Translations under genes and position numbers: made by a program | NCBI GenBank assembly: GCA_031262625.1 | Contig: JAISHJ010000008.1 | Span: forward strand, 1-8,219 | Reading direction: 5' to 3' | Length of the DNA: 8,219 nucleotides | Source of the DNA: Ruminococcus sp. | Lineage (GTDB): Bacteria > Bacillota > Clostridia > Oscillospirales > Ruminococcaceae | The notes under the pieces: generated by a model | Database searches by the model: none | What the model saw: only the letters and a program-made list of their open reading frames with translations | What the model was told of the DNA's origin: nothing | Shown here: one piece after another, positions 1 through 6,068 of the stretch | How the letters are laid out: each line of letters starts with the position of its first letter | Position numbering within the stretch: the stretch's first letter is position 1

Positions 1-272
1 TTGTTGCCTTTTTTATAGGAATCGATCATTTTCTTAACCATTTGACCGCCGATGGCGCCGGCTTGTTTGGAGGTTAGGTTGCCGTTGTAGCCGTTTTTGA
101 GTTGAACGCCGACTTCGGAAGCGGCTTCCATCTTAAAGCGTTCGAGGGTATCTCTGCCGTGAGCTGTCGGTTGAACGGACGGTGTTGACTTCGGCTGTGA
201 AGCGGAAGAACCGCCGGAAGAACTGCCGGAAGAACGTGTTGTTTTTGTTGTAGTAGTTGTTGATTTCTTCAT
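1..272 (-). CDS. Alpha/beta-type small acid-soluble spore protein (SASP), 3' end cut by window edge
   Basis: Proteins of this family coat and protect DNA in the dormant endospore and are cleaved by the germination protease GPR. Ninety codons are visible from the ATG at 272, and the 3' end lies outside the window. Residues 46-86 carry the SASP core: FKMEAASEVGVQL matches the GPR-cleavage segment (family form E-I-A-S-E-F/L-G-V), and LTSKQAGAIGGQMVKKMI matches the second conserved block (family form LTSRENGSVGGEMVKRMI). Residues 1-40 are a Thr/Ser/Gly/Pro-rich extension with runs of Thr and Ser, longer and more repetitive than the usual short N-terminus. An AAAGGAG Shine-Dalgarno lies at 293-287, 14 nt before the start, which is a long spacing. 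Codons are mostly C- or A-ending, as in the neighbouring hemerythrin. The family call is firm. Its place among the SASP paralogues of the genome cannot be judged. Expression in the forespore is expected from the family. Confidence 0.9.
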   Translation of the reverse strand, partial: MKKSTTTTTKTTRSSGSSSGGSSASQPKSTPSVQPTAHGRDTLERFKMEAASEVGVQLKNGYNGNLTSKQAGAIGGQMVKKMIDSYKKGN

Positions 273-340
273 TATTATTAATTTTACTCCTTTTGAATAG
301 GTAGGTTTGCTTTAGTAGTATTATCAAAAGGGGGAAAATT

Positions 341-347
341 TATTATG
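341..347 (-). promoter_or_regulatory. Possible sigma-G-type -10 element upstream of the SASP gene
   Basis: On the minus strand the heptamer CATAATA fits the forespore sigma-G -10 consensus CATnnTA and sits about 69 nt before the SASP start codon, in the 94-nt gap behind the hemerythrin gene. No convincing -35 box (GHATR) is present 17-18 nt upstream, where the sequence reads GCTAACT. The region is AT-rich, so a chance match is quite possible. Confidence 0.22.
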
Positions 348-366
348 TGTAAAATTTGTTATGTAG

Positions 367-768
367 TTAGCTATGAGTTTTGATGTGTTCGGCGAGTTTT
401 TTATCTTGGGTGCGGATGTGGTTTATGAGCCAGTCGCCTATGTCGGAGTTAACCTTTGAGACGAGGATTATTGATGGTCCTTTGGCGTTAAGTTCCGCGC
501 CGATTTCGGCAACGCGTTTTTTGAAGCCTTCGTGGATTTTGTAGTGGTTGGGGTAGTCGGGATATTTTGAAGCTTGTTGGAGTTTTTCTTCGTCGGCGAA
601 ATGTTTTGCTGTGTACTCCATTAAAAATTTGACGGTTTTTTCTACGTTAGCGCGCCCCTGACCGGCGTTGCAGGCTTCTAAGAGACCGTTAATTGCTTGG
701 AAAAGCTGACGGTGTTCGGTGTCGATGAGGTTGTTGCCTGTTTCGAGATCTTTGGTAAAAGTATACAT
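367..768 (-). CDS. Bacteriohemerythrin (single-domain O2-binding di-iron protein)
   Basis: This is a 133-residue, stand-alone cytoplasmic hemerythrin-domain protein, expected to bind O2 reversibly at a non-haem di-iron centre for oxygen sensing, carriage or scavenging. All seven canonical ligands are visible in the right spacing: His19 (DTEHRQLF), His56 and Glu60 (HFADE, the H-x3-E motif), His75 and His79 (HYKIH, H-x3-H), and His117 and Asp122 (HIRTQD, H-x4-D). Length matches the bacteriohemerythrin family (about 130-140 aa), and there is no signal peptide, membrane segment or fused sensor domain. The ATG at 768 follows GGAGGG (779-774) with 5-nt spacing. The gene begins 25 nt after the rnc stop codon, so co-transcription with rnc is likely. 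Codons are strongly C/A-ending and G-poor, unlike those of rnc, plsX and trmFO, which may reflect high expression or a separate origin. No clear terminator follows it. The family call is secure; the precise role is unknown. Confidence 0.95.
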   Translation of the reverse strand: MYTFTKDLETGNNLIDTEHRQLFQAINGLLEACNAGQGRANVEKTVKFLMEYTAKHFADEEKLQQASKYPDYPNHYKIHEGFKKRVAEIGAELNAKGPSIILVSKVNSDIGDWLINHIRTQDKKLAEHIKTHS

Positions 769-793
769 AAATGCCCTCCAAAAAATTATTTTA

Positions 794-1501
794 CTATTCT
801 ATGCCCATCAGAAGAAGGGCTGCTTTTGCGGCTTCTTGTTCGGCTTGTTTTTTAGTTTTGCCCTCGCCCTTTGACAAAATATTGGAATTGAGCATGACTG
901 CCGCGGTGAAAGTACGGGAGTGCGGCGGACCGTCTTGACTTATCAAAGCGTATTCGATATGCTCTTCGGGGTTCTTTTGAATTATCTCTTGCAGTTTAGT
1001 TTTATAGTCACTCTTTAAGCCTACGCTGTCCATATAAACAGCGGCAGGGTCGGAAGGCATAAAGCTTAAAATATAATCTGTAATGCGGTTTATGTCCGAA
1101 TCAAGGTAAATTGCGGCAATAATCGACTCGAAAACGTCCGCGATTATCGAATGTTTCCCGCGGGAGCCGAGTTTCTTTTCTCCCTGACCGAATAAAATTA
1201 ATTCTGAAAGATTAATACGCTTTGCGAATTCGCATAAAGCATCTTCGCAGACAAGAGCAGTGCGGAGTTTCGAGAGTTCGCCCTCCGTCAGTTTCGGGTA
1301 TTTTTCAAATATCCACTTCGATACTACTACCGAAAGCACACTGTCGCCCAAAAACTCAAGGCGTTCATACGAACGAATCCTTATATCCGCTTCGTTGACA
1401 TAGCTTGAGTGACAGAGCGCCTCAAGCGCAAGCTTCTTGTCTCTGAAAATATATCCTATAGCCGCTTCAAGGTCGGCGGCTGTTTTTTCAGTTGTTCCCA
1501 T
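794..1501 (-). CDS. rnc: Ribonuclease III
   Basis: This 235-residue double-strand-specific endoribonuclease processes rRNA precursors and structured mRNAs in the cytoplasm. The N-terminal RNase III domain (about residues 8-150) contains the signature ERLEFLGDSVL at 46-56. The expected metal-binding acidic residues are present: Glu49, Asp53, and Asp122 and Glu125 in ADVFESIIAA. A C-terminal double-stranded-RNA-binding domain covers about residues 164-233, with the typical ending GKTKKQAEQEAAKAALLLM. Length is normal for the family. The ATG at 1501 lies inside the end of plsX, giving a 14-nt overlap (1488-1501) that suggests translational coupling. GGAG at 1518-1515 is a rather distant Shine-Dalgarno (13 nt). 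The stop is TAG. In many Firmicutes plsX, acpP and rnc are near neighbours and smc follows. Here acpP is absent between plsX and rnc, and a hemerythrin gene follows instead of smc. Confidence 0.97.
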   Translation of the reverse strand: MGTTEKTAADLEAAIGYIFRDKKLALEALCHSSYVNEADIRIRSYERLEFLGDSVLSVVVSKWIFEKYPKLTEGELSKLRTALVCEDALCEFAKRINLSELILFGQGEKKLGSRGKHSIIADVFESIIAAIYLDSDINRITDYILSFMPSDPAAVYMDSVGLKSDYKTKLQEIIQKNPEEHIEYALISQDGPPHSRTFTAAVMLNSNILSKGEGKTKKQAEQEAAKAALLLMGIE

Positions 1502-2483
1502 CTGATGTTAACTTCTCCGTAATTTTACCGATAATATCGCCGTCAACACAAAGTTTTGCCTGACGGATTGCGTTATAGAAGGCGGTTTCGTCAGAACTTC
1601 CGTGCGCCTTAATGACAGGCTTCGACACGCCTAAAAGTACTGCGCCGCCGACTTCTTTATAGTCCATCTTTTTGCGGAAAGCCTTGATTTTTTTAAGGAT
1701 TAATGCTCCCGCAAGCGTTCCCGGAAAGCCTTTTAACATACCTTTGAGAGTATTCCCGAAATATTTTCCCATGCCTTCGTAGAGTTTTAAGGCAATATTT
1801 CCCGTAAAGCCATCGCAAACTACAACGTCACATTCTCCCAGCGGCAGTTCACGCGCTTCAACATTTCCGTAAAATTCTATCGGCGCACTCTGTAAAAGTT
1901 TGTATGTTTCAACGTCAACAGGTCTCCCCTTCGTCTCCTCAGTACCTATATTAAGAAGCCCAACCTTCGGCGTGAATATCCCCCCGACAGCTTCCATATA
2001 AGCAGCACCCATTAAAGCGAATGTCACAACCATCTCCGGGCGGCACTCCGTGTTCGCGCCCGCATCAAGAAGCATGAAAGACCCCTTGTCCGACGGAAGA
2101 AGCGGTGCAAGCGCCGGCCGCTTTATCCCCTTAAGCCTTTTCGCTATAAATGTTCCTCCGACAGTAAGCGCGCCCGTCGAACCCGCCGAAACAAAGGCAT
2201 CGCCCTTCCCCTCGGCAAGCGCTCTAAGCCCCATCGCCATCGAGCAGTCCTTATATTCTTTTAATATCTTCGTAGGCTCCTCATGTATGTCAAAAACACT
2301 GTCGGTGTGGATTACATGAAAGCCTTCAAGCGGAATTCCCTGTTCACGTGCAATATGCCTGATTTTTTCCTTATCGCCGACAAGTACAATGTCAACATCA
2401 AGTTCACGAACTGCACGTTCCGCTCCCTTAATTACTTCTATCGGAGCATTATCTCCTCCGAAAGCATCTACTACAATTCTCAT
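1488..2483 (-). CDS. plsX: Phosphate acyltransferase PlsX
   Basis: This 331-residue peripheral membrane enzyme converts acyl-ACP and inorganic phosphate into acyl-phosphate, the acyl donor used by PlsY in the first step of phosphatidic acid synthesis. Family hallmarks are the N-terminal VDAFGGDNAP (residues 5-14; usual form VDAMGGDNAP), FVSAGSTGALTVGGTF (98-112), LLDAGAN (138-144), NIGTEETKG (178-186), CDGFTGNIALK (223-233), and C-terminal HGSSDETAF (294-302). Length is typical and no membrane span is visible. The ATG at 2483 overlaps the trmFO stop codon as TAATG, and GGAGGT at 2494-2489 gives a strong 5-nt-spaced ribosome site inside the trmFO end, so translation is probably coupled. Its 3' end overlaps rnc. 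The acyl carrier protein gene that often follows plsX is not here, so ACP must be encoded elsewhere. Confidence 0.97.
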   Translation of the reverse strand: MRIVVDAFGGDNAPIEVIKGAERAVRELDVDIVLVGDKEKIRHIAREQGIPLEGFHVIHTDSVFDIHEEPTKILKEYKDCSMAMGLRALAEGKGDAFVSAGSTGALTVGGTFIAKRLKGIKRPALAPLLPSDKGSFMLLDAGANTECRPEMVVTFALMGAAYMEAVGGIFTPKVGLLNIGTEETKGRPVDVETYKLLQSAPIEFYGNVEARELPLGECDVVVCDGFTGNIALKLYEGMGKYFGNTLKGMLKGFPGTLAGALILKKIKAFRKKMDYKEVGGAVLLGVSKPVIKAHGSSDETAFYNAIRQAKLCVDGDIIGKITEKLTSDGNN

Positions 2484-3811
2484 TAATTACCTCCGATTTC
2501 ACGGTATGCAATTTCCAAATCTCTTAACGCCCTGTCAGCTAAGGCTTGGTAGCGTTCTTGCTTTCCTTTTACAGGAATTTCAAGCGGAGGAAGTATTCCC
2601 ATATTCGCGCCCATCGGCTCGAAATGTTTTACCGATTCGTCCGAAATATAAGAAGTCAACGCGCCTAACATTGAAGTTTTCGGGAGATTAAGCGGCTCTT
2701 TCCCCTGTAGCCTTCTCGCAAGCGAAAGCCCTGCGATAAGTCCGCTTGCCGCCGACTCCATATAGCCTTCTACGCCGCTTATCTGCCCCGCAAAAATTAT
2801 TCTTCCGTTATTTTTAAGCGAAAAATCGGAATTTAAGAAGCGCGGACTGTCGATAAAACTGTTTCGGTGCATTACCCCATATCGCGCAAACTCCGCATTT
2901 TGGAGTCCCGGTATCATTCGGAAAACACGTTCCTGCTCGCCGAATTTTAGGTTCGTCTGAAAGCCTACTATGTTGTAAAGCCTGCCCTCTCGCGTTTCTT
3001 TGCGTAGCTGCACAAGTGCGTAAGGTCGTCTGCCGCTTGCAGGATCGGTGAAACCTACCGGCTTGAGCGGTCCGAACCTCGGCGCGTCAAAGCCGCGCTT
3101 CGCCAAAACTTCAATAGGCATACAGCCCTCGTAAACCTTGTCTATATCATGCTTAGGAGCAGATTCGGCGGAAATAAGCGCAGCATGAAATTTTTCATAA
3201 TCCGCCTTGTCGTTAAAAGGGCAGTTTATGTAATCATCTTCGCCGCGCCCGTAACGTGCGCCGAAAAACGCCGTGTTCATGTCGATAGATTCCGCCGTAA
3301 CTATCGGGGCGGCTGCATCAAAAAAGTGAAGCATCTCCCCCGAAGTACCGATAGTATTCGCAGAAGTTAATACTTTTTGTATACTTTCCGCAAGCTTCCC
3401 GTCAGTCAAAGGTCCGGTAGCTATAATAACATTGCCGTCAGGAATTTCGGTGACTTCGCATTTTTCGACAGTAATTAGCGGATGCGAATTAATTTTAGCA
3501 GTAACTGCATCCGAAAAAGCCTTCCTGTCAACAGCAAGCGCTCCCCCCGCAGGTACAGAACAGCTTTCCGCTATCGGTACAGTAAGACTGCCAAGCTTTT
3601 TCATCTCAGCCTTCAAAAGCCCAGCCGCAGAATTAACCCGAGAAGCTTTAAAACTGTTCGAGCAGACGAGTTCGCAAAGTCCCGAATAACTATGCGCAGG
3701 GCTGAATTTAACAGGTTTTTGCTCAAACAGCGTAACAGAAATTCCATGAGAAGCAAGCGCAAATGCCGCTTCAACACCTGCGAAACCGCCGCCGATAATT
3801 TTTACTTCCAT
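2483..3811 (-). CDS. trmFO: Methylenetetrahydrofolate-tRNA-(uracil-5-)-methyltransferase TrmFO
   Basis: TrmFO is the folate/FAD-dependent enzyme that makes 5-methyluridine at position 54 of the tRNA T-loop in most Firmicutes. The 442-residue protein has the N-terminal dinucleotide-binding motif GGGFAG (residues 7-12) with an acidic residue at the end of the second strand (Glu30 in LFEQKP). It also has ELVCSNS (47-53) and YEGCMPIE (227-234). Cys50 and Cys230 correspond to the two functional cysteines described in the Bacillus subtilis enzyme. The C-terminal FAD segment FAGQISGVEGYMESAASGL lies at about 340-358. Length is normal (about 435-450 aa). The ATG at 3811 follows AAGGA (3822-3818) with 6-nt spacing. 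The Shine-Dalgarno is part of a small AAGG/CCTT inverted repeat (3812-3822). topA immediately upstream is the classical Firmicute neighbour, though here a structured 185-bp gap lies between them. Confidence 0.97.
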   Translation of the reverse strand: MEVKIIGGGFAGVEAAFALASHGISVTLFEQKPVKFSPAHSYSGLCELVCSNSFKASRVNSAAGLLKAEMKKLGSLTVPIAESCSVPAGGALAVDRKAFSDAVTAKINSHPLITVEKCEVTEIPDGNVIIATGPLTDGKLAESIQKVLTSANTIGTSGEMLHFFDAAAPIVTAESIDMNTAFFGARYGRGEDDYINCPFNDKADYEKFHAALISAESAPKHDIDKVYEGCMPIEVLAKRGFDAPRFGPLKPVGFTDPASGRRPYALVQLRKETREGRLYNIVGFQTNLKFGEQERVFRMIPGLQNAEFARYGVMHRNSFIDSPRFLNSDFSLKNNGRIIFAGQISGVEGYMESAASGLIAGLSLARRLQGKEPLNLPKTSMLGALTSYISDESVKHFEPMGANMGILPPLEIPVKGKQERYQALADRALRDLEIAYREIGGN

Positions 3812-3917
3812 AAGGTTTCCTTGGGGTACGTCGTGAGAGAAAGTATTTCAATAGGTTTTAGGTGTTCATGTCAGATTGAAAATAAGAAAATGTTTAAAGT
3901 CCGGGAGAGGTGGGGGT

Positions 3918-3938
3918 AGTGTGGCGCTGCGCCACACT
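3918..3938. repeat. Perfect 21-nt palindrome (10-bp arms)
   Basis: AGTGTGGCGC at 3918-3927 is followed by one T and then its exact reverse complement at 3929-3938. In RNA it would fold as an 8-9 bp GC-rich stem with a small loop. In the minus-strand transcript it follows the larger GC hairpin at 3944-3978. The sequence after it (ACCCCCACCTC...) has no U-run, so it is not a textbook intrinsic terminator. It could act as an mRNA-stabilising or attenuating structure, or as the core of a repeat element. Confidence 0.85.
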
Positions 3939-3978
3939 GGGGAGGGGGAGGGGCGGGTCACCGCTCCTCCCCTCCCCC
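3939..3978. repeat. G-quadruplex motif overlapping a GC-rich hairpin
   Basis: The plus strand from 3939 to 3957 reads GGGGAGGGGGAGGGGCGGG: four G-runs separated by single A, A and C bases, which fits the canonical G-quadruplex pattern with one-base loops. The same bases form one arm of a hairpin. GGGGGAGGGG (3944-3953) plus CGG (3954-3956) can pair with CCG (3961-3963) plus CCCCTCCCCC (3969-3978), with a GTCA loop and a 5-nt CTCCT bulge. The G-rich strand is the template strand for the topA-to-trmFO direction, so the quadruplex would form in DNA, whereas the transcript would carry the hairpin. Confidence 0.7.
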
Positions 3979-3996
3979 AACGTACCCCAGCGTTCC

Positions 3997-6066
3997 TTAG
4001 AGTTTCTTGTAGTTATCGGTAAAATCGCATTTTGAGCAGTATACTTTTGAGCCTTTGCGGAAGAGGGTTGTACCGTCGTTACATTTGGGGCATTTATCGG
4101 AGAGGGGCTGATCCCAAGTCATGAAGTCGCACTGGGGGTTCATTTCGCAACCGTAATATTTTTTGCCTTTTTGGGATTTTTTCGCTAAGATGCGGTGACC
4201 GCATTTGGGGCAGATGCCGCCGGTGTCTACTGCTATGCGTTTGGTGTTGGTGCAGTCGGGGAAGCCGGAGCAGGCGAGGAATTTACCGAAGCGTCCGATT
4301 TTTATTACCATGGGCTTGCCGCAGACTTCGCAGACTTCGTTTGTTTCCTCGGAGGGCACGCGCATACGCTTGCCATCCATGGCGGTTTCGGCTTCTTGGA
4401 GTTCTGATTCAAAGCCGTTGTAGAAATCTTTGAGGGTATCCTGCCAATTTTTCTTGCCCTCTTCGATTTCGTCGAGTTCTTCTTCCATACCGGCGGTGAA
4501 GCGAGTGTCTACGATATTTTTGAAGTGGTTTTTCATCAGTTCGGTAGTTACTTCGCCGAGGGGGGTTGGCTTTAGGGCTTTGCCTTCGCGTTCGACGTAG
4601 AAACGGTTTATGATAGTACTGATTGTGGGAGCATAGGTAGAGGGTCGTCCTATGCCGTTTTCCTCCATCGCTTTGATTAGAGACGCTTCTGTGTAGCGCG
4701 GAGGGGGGGATGTGAAGTGCTGCTTTTTATCGAGTGATTTTATTTTTAGCTTGTCACCCTCGTGGAGTTCTGGGAGGGACTTTGACTCGTCCTCATCCTT
4801 TGATTCCTGATAGAGGACAGTGTAACCGGCGAAACGAACGGTAAAGCCTGTAGCACGGAAGGTTACGCCGTTTGCGTTTATGTCGGCGGACACCATATCG
4901 AGGGTACAGGGGGTCATCTGGCTTGCGGTGAAACGCTCCCAGATTAATTTATAAAGCTTGTACTGATCGGAATTGAGACTGCTCTTTACGCGATCGGGGG
5001 TAATTGACGGAACGGACGGACGAATTGCTTCGTGTGCATCCTGAGCGGCTTTTTTCGATTTATACTCATTGTATTTTGCAGGAATATATTCTTTTCCGTA
5101 AAGACTTTTAATAGTTTCTGCAGCAATTTGCTTAGCTTCGTCTGCAATTCTTAAAGAATCTGTACGCATATAGGTAATTAAGCCGAGCGTTCCCATATCA
5201 TCAACGTCAACGCCCTCGTAGAGGGTCTGCGCCGCTTTCATGGTGCGCGAAGCCGCGAAACCTAACTTTTTTGAAGCTTCCTGTTGAAGCGTGGATGTAG
5301 TAAACGGCGGTGCCGGAGACTTTTTGCGGACGGATTTCTTGACGCTTGTGATTATAAAGTCTGCACCGTCGGTGCGCTTTAGTATCTCGTCAGTCTGCTT
5401 TTGATTCTTAAGTTCCTTTTTCTTGCCTTCTACTCCATAATAGCTTATTTCAAACTGCTTACGGGAGGGCGGTATGACTGCTACGCCGTCTATAGACCAG
5501 TACTCCTCAGGCGAAAAAGCACGAATTTCATTTTCACGGTCAACTATCAAAGATACAGCGACAGACTGAACTCTGCCGGCGGAGAGACCGCGCTTAACCT
5601 TCCGCCACAAAAACGGCGAGAGGTTGTAGCCGACAATGCGGTCGAGAAGCCTGCGCGCCTGTTGGGCATTGACAAGTTCCATGTCAATCTTTCTTTTACC
5701 CTTCATGCCCGCATCAATGCCGCTCTTGGTAATTTCGTTGAAAGTCACGCGGTTTTTTTCGGTGAGAGGAAGCCCTAAAATCTGCGCAAGATGCCACGAA
5801 ATAGCTTCGCCCTCGCGGTCCGGGTCGGTCGCGAGGTAAACATAGTCAGCCTTTTTCGCCGCGCTCTTAAGCTTCTTTATAATATCTTCTTTGCCCTTCA
5901 TGTCGGTGTAAGTGGGGGTAAAACCATTCTCGAAATCAATCCCCATCTTAGACTTCAAAAGGTCGCGTACGTGCCCCATTGAAGCGATTACGTCGTAATC
6001 TTTGCCTAAATATTTCCCGATTGTCTTCGCTTTCGCCGGAGACTCGACTATTACAAGATTTGACAT
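3997..6066 (-). CDS. topA: DNA topoisomerase I (type IA), TopA
   Basis: TopA relaxes negatively supercoiled DNA through a transient 5'-phosphotyrosine single-strand break. The 689-residue protein has the normal Firmicute architecture. The N-terminal Toprim domain has Glu8 in IVESPAKAKTIGKYL and the metal-binding DPDREGE at 81-87. The body has RGLSAGRVQSVAV (159-171) and the catalytic tyrosine Tyr299 in GLITYMRTDS. AHEAIRP lies at 344-350 and GIGRPSTYAPTI at 471-482. Three C-terminal four-cysteine zinc ribbons follow: Cys579/582/599/605, Cys619/622/640/646 and Cys659/662/677/680. The ATG at 6066 follows GGAGGG (6082-6077) with 10-nt spacing, only 2 nt after the methyltransferase stop, so the two are almost certainly co-transcribed. 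trmFO downstream is the usual partner; dprA, often just upstream, is absent. Coding-strand composition changes near 4950, about residue 370 (see findings), but the reading frame is intact. Confidence 0.98.
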   Translation of the reverse strand: MSNLVIVESPAKAKTIGKYLGKDYDVIASMGHVRDLLKSKMGIDFENGFTPTYTDMKGKEDIIKKLKSAAKKADYVYLATDPDREGEAISWHLAQILGLPLTEKNRVTFNEITKSGIDAGMKGKRKIDMELVNAQQARRLLDRIVGYNLSPFLWRKVKRGLSAGRVQSVAVSLIVDRENEIRAFSPEEYWSIDGVAVIPPSRKQFEISYYGVEGKKKELKNQKQTDEILKRTDGADFIITSVKKSVRKKSPAPPFTTSTLQQEASKKLGFAASRTMKAAQTLYEGVDVDDMGTLGLITYMRTDSLRIADEAKQIAAETIKSLYGKEYIPAKYNEYKSKKAAQDAHEAIRPSVPSITPDRVKSSLNSDQYKLYKLIWERFTASQMTPCTLDMVSADINANGVTFRATGFTVRFAGYTVLYQESKDEDESKSLPELHEGDKLKIKSLDKKQHFTSPPPRYTEASLIKAMEENGIGRPSTYAPTISTIINRFYVEREGKALKPTPLGEVTTELMKNHFKNIVDTRFTAGMEEELDEIEEGKKNWQDTLKDFYNGFESELQEAETAMDGKRMRVPSEETNEVCEVCGKPMVIKIGRFGKFLACSGFPDCTNTKRIAVDTGGICPKCGHRILAKKSQKGKKYYGCEMNPQCDFMTWDQPLSDKCPKCNDGTTLFRKGSKVYCSKCDFTDNYKKL

Positions 6067-6068
6067 TT

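Larger units (their letters stand above)
3812..3996. repeat. Gene-free structured gap between topA and trmFO (candidate dispersed palindromic element)
   Basis: This 185-bp stretch holds no credible gene. Its topA-proximal half (about 3903-3990) is extremely G/C-biased, with purines on the plus strand, and contains two hairpins and a G-quadruplex motif. Its trmFO-proximal half (about 3832-3900) is AT-rich. TGGGGTACGT at 3822-3831 is repeated in perfect inverted form at 3980-3989. TTCCTT occurs as a direct repeat at 3817-3822 and 3993-3998, the second copy overlapping the topA stop codon. The termini do not align symmetrically with this direct repeat (4 nt of slack on one side), so a transposition footprint is only a possibility. 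G-rich tracts flanking a palindrome resemble dispersed intergenic repeats seen in Clostridia. Copy number elsewhere cannot be tested from one window. Confidence 0.55.

Noticed and set aside
133..327. Minus-strand 64-codon open frame overlapping the SASP gene
   Set aside because: It lies in another frame over the SASP N-terminus, is rich in Asn, Phe and Arg from repeats read out of phase, and matches no family. The SASP frame is clearly the coding one.
273..366. Terminator after the hemerythrin gene
   Set aside because: The gap has AT-rich tracts and one C-run but no stable hairpin before a U-tract on the minus strand.
3832..3900. Sigma-A promoter for trmFO in the AT-rich half of the gap
   Set aside because: CTGACA, TATTGA and AATACT pieces occur, but none form a -35/-10 pair with 16-18 nt spacing and acceptable matches.
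3482..3919. Plus-strand 145-codon open frame antisense to trmFO
   Set aside because: It is the complement of strongly conserved trmFO sequence, with Arg/Ser/Phe-rich, non-protein-like composition. The other plus-strand frames over topA, plsX, rnc, the methyltransferase and infC fail for the same reason.
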